DNA of 64,000 nucleotides, taken from Hymenolepis diminuta. Taxonomy: Eukaryota; Platyhelminthes; Cestoda; Cyclophyllidea; Hymenolepididae. Below the pieces are notes generated by a model that had not been told where the DNA came from, searched no databases, and worked only from the letters and a program-made list of their open reading frames with translations. A program made the translations under genes and the position numbers. The stretch lies in NCBI GenBank assembly GCA_900708905.1, contig CAADRB010000011.1, positions 660,566 through 724,565 on the forward strand. Reading direction: 5' to 3'. Positions 45,831-57,719 of this stretch are shown piece after piece (position 1 is the first letter of the stretch; every line of letters begins with the position of its first letter).

Positions 45831-48800
45831 GCTTTTGTCGGTTATTAAGTTACTTGATTAATCAGCGAATTCAAATACATTGTTTAATATCCAAGATTTT
45901 AGAAGATAATACGTTCTCACATGATTCAAACATAGCGGAGCTCACTATGGAATTCAATAGAAATCAGTATAATTTTAAGGCCAAGCCTCCCACGTATTAA
46001 AAGTAATCTAAAAGTTCTTAATTGCTTCTTTAATTCACATCTTGACACGATTTGCCGATGAAATGTTTAAAGCGCGTTTGACTTAGTTATTTTAAAAGAC
46101 TATTTAAAATAAAAATAATATAAAATAAATTAGCAATCCTTCTAAAAAGTGCGCTCGTGACTTTAGGGGTTAAACAAAGTTCTGTGCCACTCCTTATTGC
46201 AATTTTATTTCTCATAACCGTTCAGCTTTTTATGCTTCAAGTAATAAAGCATCAAATTTTTCTAAATTTATTTCCAAAATATTTACATAGGTATCATATG
46301 TATATACATCGCAAGTCAATGAGCAAGTAAATTTTTGAGGAAGGCATCGTAGTAAAGGTAAATAAAAAGCGGTAAAAGAAGTAGATTAACGACATCGATA
46401 AGAGTAAATGGTTTCTCTCTGTCGCCTAGGATACGCTCTTGTTGAAAAAATAAAGGATGGGTTATAGTAACGGCGGTGCCAGCTGAATACTAAAATTCTC
46501 TTATCAGTAAAGGATTTGCAACGCAGAAGTAGGCAAGATCACCTTGGATTCCTTTCCATTAATCAAACAGAGGCTTGAATTCCTATTTACTTACCTTTGT
46601 TCAGTTTTACTTTAGGGTGGAATATCATTTTATAGCAGATATATTATTGACTTAATTTTGTTTCCACTTTTTTTAACAAACTTATATTCGGCGATCTATG
46701 TTTCAAATGTCAGAATGTTTGTTAAAAATTCAAACTTTTGATAAGAAATTGCCTTATCACAACGAAATTAAAATGCTTCCTTTAAGTTTGGTTTTACTAA
46801 TATTTACATTTATATAAACATTATTTTATGCATTTAATTAAATATATTATAATTAGGCCTCCAGTGTTTAGTGGATTTTTTTACGCCTGTTTATATGAGA
46901 AATATTTTAAAAGCAAAGAAATTTATTTTGAAATAATTTCATGTCGGTTTCATGTCTCATGAGATGACTTTCAGTGCCTTTTTCGTGTTGACTCAAAATG
47001 GAAAGACTAAGACGAGTTTAACTAAAAAATATCGGACCCTTGAAAATAGCTAAAAATACAAGAAATTGTAAAGCCCAAGCCTTGAGTTTCCCTTAATAAA
47101 AAGAACGGGTTTTATTCATGTTAGTCCCTTAGCGGTATCGATTCCATCTTCCTATCTGGAGTTTTTGAATTCAAAGATCCCATTGGCACACACATAGAGT
47201 ACTGGAAAACACTCTCCATCGATGATCTTGAAAATTTGTACTCACTATTCTGACTTTGAAATAACTGACAAAATTGACAAGTCATCAAATTCTACTAGTT
47301 GATGTTTCTCACGGTTTTAAAAGTAACAATATTGTTGCAAAACTTGTCAAAATGGGACATTACAAAAGCTTTCGTTCAATTTAATATTAAAACTCATTTT
47401 TATATTTAGACCACTTCGTCAAATATTTTGGTCCTAAGATAACGACTTTATGAATTACCATACCCATGAACGTAAATTATCCTTTATGTTTGATTGTGAC
47501 TTATCAACACTATTTCGACCGTTAAAAATAACTGAAGAATCAGAGAACAAGTTTGCTTCAATCCCAAATTTGACAATTCGCAATTTAAGCTGATTCCAAA
47601 ATAAAGGATTCATCGAAGAAGCTAAGTTAATCGATAATATTGCCTTGAATAACATCTGCTTTTGTCTGGTACTAGGGAATGTAAGAAGAAAGTGGTGAAA
47701 GTATTAAATAAAGTTTATTAAATGAATAAAATATGAGAAATGCTGGTACACCTTCAGCCTCATTGTTCTTATCCTGAGGAAATCATAGCAATGGTAAACA
47801 TATTTACCTTCATGTGATCTTCATATAAAGTTGTTTTTGGGGTCACTTTGTGGCATGTCCACAACAATACTAGCTCTAAAGGAATTATTTATAATCTGCA
47901 GTTCACTGATAAGACTTCTTATTTGATTCCAAAGTCCTGTTTCCTTAACCTTTTTATTCCTTTTTAGTTTGAATCATAAGAGACAATTTTTTAAACACAG
48001 TTCAATCTTCACTTGATTATCAACTGTTATTGTTGCTTCATTATATTAACGACTGGAAAAATTTGCTTTCCAGTAAGCCGAAATAGGCCCTATTTTGTAT
48101 TCATTTCTATCAATATCAGTTTACTTTGGCTTTATTCTTCGTAAATTTTGTTTTCTCTGTCCTAGTTATGCTTCTGAATCTCTTTAATACATTACTTGCA
48201 GGAACAGGTGCTTGTAACATTAACTTTATAAATCGAACGTATCCCGTTAGCAATATAACTCCTTTTGAACTTCTGATTTGTGTTTAGTTCGCATGAAAAG
48301 CATTCAAGGTGTTACCTAAAAAGTACAATAGCCTTACTTCGCTCCTTTTAAAGAATTTACAAAATAGCGTACGCCTGCTTACTTTGAAAAATGAAGTCAT
48401 TAAACGCTCGATCAGGTTATGTGGAAACTGAACACAGATGCTTCGATAGAAGTCTTGCACTTTTACTCTAGTTTAATCGGAAATGCTTTTAATTACTCAG
48501 AGCGGATTTTATGAGTCCCTGATAGACTGTGAAAAATGGGACTACTTGATAAATTAAAATAAGTTATTTCGGTCTAAGTAATGAGCTCGCTTTAATCAAA
48601 GTTAGAAAATTTGTCAGACTTCTACCGATTTTCATTAGTTTGATTAAAATTGGGCACTATCGATTACTAACATCTACGAACGAGGATCGTAAAGCGATTG
48701 CGATGTGTACTGAGGGTTCCAAATTCCTCGAAAGTGGGAAAAAGACGCTTTAAAAATGAGATAATTTTTGAATCGTGTTGTACTCAAACCTTATTGAACG

Positions 48801-51800
48801 GGAATACAACCCAAGAATGAAATAGACAGAACAACCACTGCACACCGGTCGAACAATATAATCTAGATTGATACGACTTAATTCTCATCGATACCTAATA
48901 ACTAGAAAGAATTTTTAGGGTAAAAGAACTATGAAGTCTAAGGAGATGTAAAAATTCTGTACCACACGGGTCAAATATTTCTACCCTTCCCTCAAATTAT
49001 ATCTTTATATCTATATATTTGCTTGTCCAGAAGTTGGCATACTATTATTACTCTTCTCTTCTACTTGCGATTCTATATCTACTGTGACCAGTGGTTTCAC
49101 ACATGACTATAATATTCTATGTTTAAATAATTTAAATTAAGCGCGAATGTTCCTTTCAAACTTGCGTAAGGATAGACATTCTTCTAATTTCTTACAGTCT
49201 GTTTGTCTTTCACTTTCACAAACATGAGAGAACGTCATTCGTAAGTTTAAAATACGTCCTTTCAAATTGGTGTCAATTTTGCTTAAATTATTAAATTTGA
49301 TATTTTATTTTGTTTCTTTTATCGTTATCGGATCTAAAAGTTATAAAAATTAAACCCTTTGAACGAAGAGTAAAGTGCTCAATTAATAAAAACAATTTCT
49401 AGAGCCCATTTTTGATGGGATTGTAATTAGGACACTAGTCATTAGGTGGAAAGAGCGTTTCGAAAGCAGTTTGTTTAAGTTAATTAGAACTCGTCAAATT
49501 ATTTTTTGTTCTTTCCTAATTTAATCTGCCCTTTGAAATTTCTGATCAGAACAAATATATGAAACTAGATTATTTTAAATACTTCATGCTATGACCTTCT
49601 AATATATTATGGTATATTCCACTCTGTCATCGATTCGCTACCGATTTGACCTTTAATAAAATTAGTTACAGTGCGATCAATAATTTTTGTCTTAGCTACT
49701 CTGCGGCTATGCAATTCTAACTTCTATCAGTCTTCACCTCAAACAGAATAGAGAACGAGATAAGCAGAAGATCTGTGAGGAGAAATCAGGCTAAAGTTGT
49801 GGTATATCAATAACTTCATGGATTTTCTGCTAATTGTACTACACCATTCAGAAATCTGGATAGGAAATGAATTATTACTATATCTTGTTTATATAACTCT
49901 GATCTATTCAGTCCAGAAGCATTAACATTGTATCAGTTGCCTCGTAGGTCTGCGTATTCCTCGATGAAAGCGAAATGTGGACATATCTATAACTGATTAT
50001 TTCACATTCAATCGTTATTTTGATTTGTGTCCTCAAAAACAGGCTAGAACGTAAATGTACGGACATAACTTAAAACCCAGACATTCACATTAACCTCTTA
50101 AAGCTTCACTGTCCTTGGTTGAACTCCACTATCCTAAATTTAACAAAAATAACCATTACCCTCCGTTGGTACGACATTAACTATGTATAAAATCCAGGAC
50201 GGGTATTCTAATACCTTTTTCTCTATGTATTTTGGATTGTCAAAGCAGAAGCTTAGTTCAGACTCCACCTCTCATAAGAGAGGCCCAAGCAACCTCGCTA
50301 GTGGGCTTGGATTATATCAAGTGGTGTCAATCCTTTCTTTATCGGTGATAAGATGGTAGTGGTAGAGTTTGATTACAATATCAATATCTAGACACATTTT
50401 ATCGACAGAGTTTCCAGGTATACAAATACAGATATACTAGAATTAGACATTTGTCCATTATGTCTGCATTAAATACGACCTCCTTCCTTGGATTAAAATT
50501 AACATAATGCAGGCAGTCAGGTAAGGCAAATTATTTGCAGTTAAAGTGAATTTAAATCTTCCTACCCTTTCCGTCTATGTATTTTAAAATGTGATTCCAT
50601 TCTCAAAATCCAAGTTATTTCTCACACCAATTAATTCATAGTTTAATTTCACTCAGTTAAAAGCACTTGACGAGAACACAGTACATGATTAAATTTAACT
50701 GGAGTCAACCAGACAAAAGTCGAATCAGTTGATTTTTATGACCAGGGAGGATTTAATGGTTTTGTAATCGCCCTTTGGTTCTTTAGGCGTGAAGTAGATA
50801 ATTGCCATGGGTAAAAAAATTCTTGAATATCTTAATTTTCAACAAATCGGACTAAAGAAAGTCAACTTGGTAATGACTTGTTAAATCTTGCATTTTTTTT
50901 TCTAATTTACAAGAACCTTTATGGGGACAAATTTGTGAAAATTTTGTCTTATTTCTATTTAGCGCTTTACTCAGTTACTGAATTTTATTAAACTCGCTGC
51001 GTTGTATCGACCAAGTTCATCTTTTAGATTTGCGGGATTATATCTAATTTGCCTGTTTCAATACAAGTCTCTCTGGGTTTCGTAGGATTTCTTCTGAGTG
51101 TAACTCCCTATCGTCTGATTCTATATTCAAACCATAATGAGGAAGCCAAGATAAGATTAGGACATAATATTTATTGAGGTAAGATAAGTTGGAGTTTTAA
51201 GCGTTTGATTTTAAAACCTAGATTTCTGCTGTGACTGGCATCTATCTGTCATAAAAATATTCATTGTGAGATTCGGTTGGACCTTAACTTCGAAAGCAGT
51301 CTTGTTGCAAGACTTGAATATACGTTAATCTTATATTTCAAAAGCCAATTCAAATACATCTGGTTGCAAAAGAAGGTGATAATTTCATTCATTATTTTGG
51401 AGTTACATGCTTTTAGTCGATAATATAAATCATCTTATAATATATAGCTTATAATACTTTTTATGTAATTATCTTGCCAGCTTCCTTTATTTTGGGGGTT
51501 TTTATGGCCTACGTGTAGCTCGTTAAAACTGAAATGCTTGCCTAAATTGAATTTTCTGCCAATAGAGGTTAAGAGATGAATGCTTATCCACGCACATTCA
51601 ATGATGCGGATGACCAACCATACTAGTTAATAATAATACAATGGGAATTTCTTATAAAGCGACTCCGGAAAAATTCCCTATACTCATATCAGGATTTATG
51701 AATATAAGTGTGAATATCTTTTCCATACTCTGACCTGACAATATGGGAATTATTGTCGTTAATAGTTTAGAAAATTGTGAAGATTACCAATCCATGTGTT

Positions 51801-53389
51801 AACGATATTAAAATTTTCCGAAAAATTACTGACCCTTTGCCCTTTCTAAGTAGATAATGTGACCCAATAAGGTTTAGAAGGAAGTACAAGCCCTTATGTA
51901 TCTAATTTTCTCATATTTATTATACAGGCTCTACCTTCTACTAATCTACACCACGACAGCCACTACAGCTGCAACCAACAAGCAATCTGATTGATGGGGG
52001 GAGATTAAGAAAAATTTAGTGGTTTGTAGATGCTGGTGAATACTCTGCGTGCAGTGAAAGGCATATGTGATTGACTTAGCCAATGTTGTGTATTTACAAA
52101 GAGTGCATATATGCTTTGGAAATGGAGATAAACTAGTTGGGTCAGACGACTGCAAACGCTCGATCAGTCTGGACAAAATGATTTAGAGAGTGAATAGCAT
52201 CGAGTTAGCTAATATTTGGTGCAGTTCAGATTACTTGATTGCAGATCGTGAGTGGCACAGGTTATAAGGGTCGGGTTGACTCACAGTATGAAACTTTTGG
52301 GATATATCAATTAAAGTTTTTATATCGAGGAAAATTTAAATTTGAGCCACTACAAAAATTTCGTTTACCCAATTATTAATTTACCAAATACGCAGTCGAT
52401 TAATTGAAATTGATAAGAACATAAAAAAGTTATAGATACTGTAAATGATCACTAATGAGATAAATGATGTGAAAACTAGATTCTTGGACTCTGAATATGA
52501 ATCAGACCTCTGCACCTTCGTCTTTATTGATTCTGATAAATCGTTTGCTTATAGTCCAGCAACTATATTAAATCTAGAGTATATTAAGTTGTGATCCAGT
52601 CTAGATGTGTTTTATCCAGATCTTCTGGATCTTTTTGCGTATTTTCCAAAAAGCTAAAGAACAAATCTCCATTTACCTAGACTGAGTGTTCCTAACCATT
52701 CATTGGTATATATTTCCCTGTAAAATAAGAATAAGGGTCACTTTCTCCTATTAAGCATTTCATCTGATGATCGATTAAATTAGTTAACTTGGACAAGCTA
52801 ACTGAGTAAAATATATTTAAAAAGGAACGTCTATGCTACTGATCGCAGGCTGCTTCTCAAACTTCACTAAATGGCAATATTGTTTATATCAAATATTAAT
52901 GTCTCACTCTAATGTATAAGCGGTATTCTTCCAATGATTTTGCCGTCAGGTTGTTTCTTTAAAATTAGTATAATCATTGTTAACCCAAAACAGCTTTATG
53001 CAACAATGATTCCTGAATATTCAGCGTTAAATTTAAATTCATTTCTGCATTTTGCAACTATCTTCTCTTCCGTTAAGCTTCTCGCATTTTTGGTGTGTTA
53101 ATTCTCCACTCGTGATCTTATCTACCCAAATTAACAGGAGTAAACTTGTTTTCTCGGGCTTTTGTCTTGTTTTCTTGCAAGCTTACTCCGATTTTCTTCT
53201 TCATCATATAAAGCTCTTCAGTTAAGCAAGTGAGAAGAATTCATTGAGACTACCTTTTAAATCCAAGACCTCTTTCTTCTTTGGCTTTCATTTATCTATG
53301 TAAGTTTAATGTTTTCAGTATTATTTTTCCTCTCTAATTACATCCGATAGTGGTCAATAAAGAGACAATGGTTTTCTATAAAGTGTGTT

Positions 53390-53455
53390 ATACATGACAG
53401 TATACATATATACATGACTGTATACGCATACAGTCTTGTATCACAGTCTATCAGA
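53390..53455. repeat. Short imperfect tandem repeat with palindromic units
   Basis: About three 20-bp units of the type TACATGACAGTATACATATA. GACAGTATAC and its complement-like GTATACGCATACAGTC give local hairpins. Confidence 0.6.
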
Positions 53456-54579
53456 GATTTTTCTTACTAATTTTTGAGAATTTTTATCAACAAAATGGTT
53501 TGAAAGAGAGAAATATATTAGTTAAATGGAATGTTAAGGAGATAATACTGAGAAATACCTTATTATTAGAAATAGGATCAGACAGAAAAGTATATTTTGA
53601 TGAACGCATACAGTAATAAAAATTTAGACGCTTCATATGACTTTCATAGGTATAAATCTATTATAATTAAATATTTAATGCAGCAGTATTATTACAGAAG
53701 CTGATTTAACCTGGTACTTATTAAGATTCAAATAATCTAATAAAAGGGATATCGAAATACCGTCTAGTCTAACATATCATATTCTTTCCAGCCTCGTCGA
53801 TTCTCGTGTCCCGCGTTGTAGATGAAGCACACTGGAACTCAAGCATCTCAAACTGATATATAGAATTCGGAAGTGCTAACCAAGTCAATCTCCTAAACAT
53901 GTGATAACCCCATAAAAATAAATCATCATCGTCCAGACACCTAATCGGCTTGTCCCAATTAAAACCAGTCGTAGTTTACTTATTACTCTCCTCTTAACTA
54001 AGTATATTGATAGTCAAGGATGCATTTGAAGATACCTTAGGCAGTGTTCTCACTTAACACTGATAATGCATTTATTCAATAAAATTTTCAAAATAGATTA
54101 AAATGAAAAATTCTGTTGGATTTTATCTAAAAGCTTGCCACTTCTTCTAGTTCCACTCCCCATTAGTCTCAATTTTAGCAACTTGATGTAAAATGTGCTT
54201 CCTAATTCCGTTTTAGTTAGCGTTAAAAACACCACCTGGCTAGATGGAAGGGATTCACTCTTATGGAAAACTTGCATAATCACCCTTTTTTGGTCTGAAT
54301 CAATCAGTGGTGTTGGACATCCATATTATGGAACATGTGCCGGCGAGCCTCGACTTCGTAGCCTATGACTAAGCAAATTATCACGCTCATCACCGCACTC
54401 TCTCTACACTTTACGTTAGTGAGTCTATCAATCATTTACTGCCTGCGAACATTTTGAATCTGCGCTCTTAAGGTATTCTTTGAATCTGATTGCTTTGATT
54501 TAAATTATTTATCCTTTATTTTTATCCCAATGAAGGAATTTTTACTTTTCTTCTGCGTCGATGACGCATTGATCACCGT

Positions 54580-54790
54580 GATAGTCTGCCATGTTAGATG
54601 AAACGGGTTTGATTCCTATTAACACACACTCAGTAAGTGGAATAGCTAACCGTACTGGTTAAATATGGCTAATACAGAGGATCATAAAATTTGAGTCTCT
54701 CACCAAGAGGACTCCATGCTGCTACTCTCTACCCAAGATAAGTGTTGGGAAAAAGTTTCTTAAATGAGTCTGAGACTTTACGATCTGATA
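54580..54790 (+). repeat. SINE-like element, copy 2
   Basis: Same orientation as the copy at 10495-10675, with GGGTTTGATTCC at the B-box position and the same ordered blocks downstream. It is diverged, so the insertion is old. Confidence 0.5.
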
Positions 54791-55504
54791 AATGGCATGT
54801 AGAACTCGCCTCAAACAAAGCAGCCACTTTCGGATTCGTTCAGAAATGTTAATCTCTCTCTGTAAAAAACACGCTAATCTACCAAGTCCCTTTCTTTTGT
54901 GTTGGTTTTACGACAATATATCCGATTGAACTCCCCGTCAATTTGAATTAATTATCGAACATTTTACAGCTGAATAATTAGCACTATCTTCTCCTTAATC
55001 CATGACCCACTCTTTATTCGCTCGATTCTCCGGTTTTTTCACCAATATGTGAAAATCTTTTCATGCTCCCGTAACTGAAGTGTCAACGCCTTATAATATT
55101 CTTGGGATAAGGGGACTGTATTCAGATAATATCCTATCTTAGGTCTTTTTAATTTTGAACTCTGAATTTCGTCTTCATTTTACTTTGATTGTCATTAATT
55201 TGAATTAAAGTGTGCTGAGTGTACTGTGCTGGTATTATATCAGCAATACCACATGGTTAATGTAAAACCTTTTTAATTGTTACTAATATTAACAAGAATC
55301 TGCGCTTTTATGTAACAGTATTTGATAGTGGTGGTGAAAGTTTAATAATTATTTAGAGCAGAAATGAAACTATAATTACTCAGATTTAAAACTCGATCCA
55401 TTAAAGGTTAGTAAAGCTAAACAGAGAGCGGATAAGGAGGTAAGAATAAAGAAATAAAAACGCAGTGAATTAATTTAATTTCTGCTCAACTAAAAGTTAA
55501 AATT

Positions 55505-55510
55505 TTTATT
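55505..55510 (-). terminator. Poly(A) signal of the kelch gene
   Basis: AATAAA on the minus strand, about 155 bp past the stop codon, in AT-rich sequence. Confidence 0.55.
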
Positions 55511-55663
55511 ATCATCCCATCAATAGCTTTTGAGTCTGCAAATTAAAAAGTTGTAAATTAAAAAGTACAAAAGGGCGAATTATGATTACGAAAATAATTG
55601 CAGAATTTAACATCACTTTTACATTTGCTTGAGCTCTCAAGGCGGAGATGAAAGAACACAGTG

Positions 55664-57514
55664 TTAGAGGAAGCTCTTGATAACATCAAGTCCCTGAACT
55701 CCACAACAACAGTTAGCACTAGCCGGCAAATGTAATTCTTTAACTTGTTCCCATGAGTTGTGTATGCCTGGGACCCACTTTTCAACCATAGAGATTGTGG
55801 AATTTGTCTCATCACTCCAACCCCCCATGACGTAGATCATATCATCAATGTCGACAATGCAAAAATTACTCCTCTGCCGAATCATAGAAGGCATAGTCAC
55901 CCACTGGTTAGTTTCAGGATCATATCTTTCCACTGTTCTCAGTCTCTGAAGTCCATCATTCCCGCCAATAGCATAGAGGCAGTTTTTGAAACTTATCACA
56001 CTAACACCACTTCGAATATTCTGCATTGGAGCTAGAAGAGTCCATTGATTAACTTTGGGATCATAAAATTCGACAGAATCGTAGAAATGATGACCATCAA
56101 ATCCACCACATACGTAAATTTTGCCGTTTAAAGAATCTGCTCCTGCATCACTACGCACTTGTCTCATCTGTTCCACAAAAGTCCAGTTGTTCTGTTCAGG
56201 ATCGTATCTTTCAACGGTATTCAAGCGGTGACGACCATTATGCCCTCCAAGTGCATAGATCGCATCATCCAGAAGACAAGCACAAACATAGTTTCGTTTC
56301 TCGTGCATGGGAGATAGATATTTCCAAATTCCAGTGGATAGTTCCAGAGCTTTGAGCGTCTGAGTTGGTCCACTGGCGACATATCCACCAACAATATAGA
56401 TCCGATTATTGTAGAGAATACATCCAGAATAGGCATGACCTTCGTCAAGAGCAATTCCATTGTTATTAAAACGATTCCAAGAATCACTTCTTGAGTTATA
56501 GACTTGAATAGCTCGAGATGGACCGAAATTCGGATCATCCTGATTGCCTTCCCAGCCACCTACTACAAAAATTGCGGAATGCGGAAGTCTTGGGCGTCTT
56601 AGGTAGGACTCTAGTTCGATTTCGTCTGCTGATCGTTGACCTGATTGATCAGATGGGACATTCTCAGATTGAATAAGGGATTGGGCAATGGATAAAATTT
56701 TAGAACAATTTTCTTGATTTTCAGTAACAATATCGCTGCATTTAAGTTGACTGAATTCGTTCACACTTAGACGACCTAACCGAAGACATCCCAGTATATC
56801 TTGAATGTACTTAACACGATCTGCCTTATCTACCGCTATCCATTTCTCCAGTTGTCTAAATAATTCCAGCTCGTTAGATGTGTTGAGGGCATCGTCAGTT
56901 AAAAATAATTTCAATTTTTCAAATGGTTGAGAAAGAAAGCTGCTTGAATCACAGGTTTTTATAAAGTGATTAAGAAGGAAGTTGCGACAATACTCGGCTA
57001 CATCGGGGGTAATTTCAGGGATTCGTTCAAGACCTGCCCAGTAGGACCATGCATTATCGATCGAGAGTTTTTCTTTCATCGCACCTATGAAATAGTCATT
57101 AAACTCAGGAACTTGAAAATGGAACCCAGCCTTAAGAATTGAAACTAGTTTTGAACTATCTAGAGAATTTGTTAGACCCATTCTCGCTTCATCAGAACAA
57201 TGGGTGAAAGATAGCATAATCTCAAATCCTAGTAGATCATAGTAATTTATATGGAGGGGTTCTATTTGAAGAGTACAAAGACTGCGGGCTCGAGCTCTAC
57301 GAAAGTTTGCATGTTTTTCATCCTCTTCTTCTTTAAGTTTTGATTTCTCGAGTTCGCCTCGACGTAGCTCAATTAATTGGCGTTTAAAGTACTCACTAGC
57401 TTTGGCGAGTTTAAATCCACTCACACGATGTTCGTGAGTACCGTTAATAATTAACACTCGGTCAAGCACGTATTCTGGTAAGGTATATACAAAATTGCAT
57501 TGGTTATTATTCAT
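55664..57514 (-). CDS. Intronless BTB-BACK-kelch protein, KLHL10-like
   Basis: A 616-residue protein from the first ATG (57514-57512). The frame opens only 20 codons upstream, after a TAG at 57577-57575. Near residues 12-40 is a divergent BTB start (LPEYVLDRVLIINGTHEHRV, then ASEYFKRQL). A charged insert, KLKEEEDEKHANFRRARAR, interrupts the BTB fold. The BACK domain follows (about 140-270). From about residue 313 come six kelch repeats, each with a GG doublet (VVGG, IVGG, ALGG, VCGG, AIGG, VMGG) and YDPExNxW-type ends. RPRLPHSAIFVVGGW and the C-terminal CCCGVQGL closely resemble KLHL10 of animals. BTB-kelch proteins act as substrate adaptors of Cullin-3 ubiquitin ligases, and KLHL10 works in spermatogenesis in mammals and flies. 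Orthology here is inferred from remembered similarity. There are no introns or internal stops, so it could be an active retrocopy or an ancestrally intronless gene. Confidence 0.9.
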   Translation of the reverse strand: MNNNQCNFVYTLPEYVLDRVLIINGTHEHRVSGFKLAKASEYFKRQLIELRRGELEKSKLKEEEDEKHANFRRARARSLCTLQIEPLHINYYDLLGFEIMLSFTHCSDEARMGLTNSLDSSKLVSILKAGFHFQVPEFNDYFIGAMKEKLSIDNAWSYWAGLERIPEITPDVAEYCRNFLLNHFIKTCDSSSFLSQPFEKLKLFLTDDALNTSNELELFRQLEKWIAVDKADRVKYIQDILGCLRLGRLSVNEFSQLKCSDIVTENQENCSKILSIAQSLIQSENVPSDQSGQRSADEIELESYLRRPRLPHSAIFVVGGWEGNQDDPNFGPSRAIQVYNSRSDSWNRFNNNGIALDEGHAYSGCILYNNRIYIVGGYVASGPTQTLKALELSTGIWKYLSPMHEKRNYVCACLLDDAIYALGGHNGRHRLNTVERYDPEQNNWTFVEQMRQVRSDAGADSLNGKIYVCGGFDGHHFYDSVEFYDPKVNQWTLLAPMQNIRSGVSVISFKNCLYAIGGNDGLQRLRTVERYDPETNQWVTMPSMIRQRSNFCIVDIDDMIYVMGGWSDETNSTISMVEKWVPGIHNSWEQVKELHLPASANCCCGVQGLDVIKSFL

Positions 57515-57654
57515 CGGCCTGTGAAGGGCTTCCGATTGTTCTTGAACACCACGCCAGGATAGCACACGTGGTCCCTATCAAGGGATTTAAAGTGACTCGG
57601 GACAAATCGATAGGCCATCTCCTTGGCGTCCTTCCGGGAATTTAAATAAAAATT
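57511..57654 (-). other. Upstream ORF or 5' exon overlapping the kelch start
   Basis: Behind a good acceptor (CTCTATTTTATCTTCAG, ending at 57655) a frame with coding-like base use reads KDAKEMAYRFVPSHFKSLDR then VCYPGVVFKNNRKPFTGR. It stops in TGA at 57513-57511, overlapping the kelch ATG as ATGA. An internal ATG at 57618 gives a 35-codon upstream ORF. It could be a translated leader, part of a fused earlier gene, or an N-terminal exon in a shifted frame. No homolog is recalled. Confidence 0.4.
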
Positions 57655-57719
57655 CTGAAGATAAAATAGAGAATGCTTTATAATGCTTCTTCTTCCTTTA
57701 CATATGGGCACAAAGGTAA

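Larger units (their letters stand above)
39937..55500. other. Gene-poor interval
   Basis: Apart from family A copies and the SINE-like element, I see no gene here. Open frames of up to about 98 codons (for example 40217-40513, rich in hydrophobic residues and ending at an AATAAA) lack splice context or homology. One good acceptor on the minus strand near 51990 leads to a short hydrophobic tail (CLLVAAVVAVVV, stop near 51951), too little to call a gene. Part of 50150-50420 resembles 34300-34390 next to the LINE fragment. Confidence 0.4.

Noticed and set aside
57515..57565. N-terminal extension of the kelch protein by 17 residues
   Set aside because: The frame there begins with GTG and has no ATG. 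An in-frame TAG lies just upstream, so the first ATG at 57514 is preferred.
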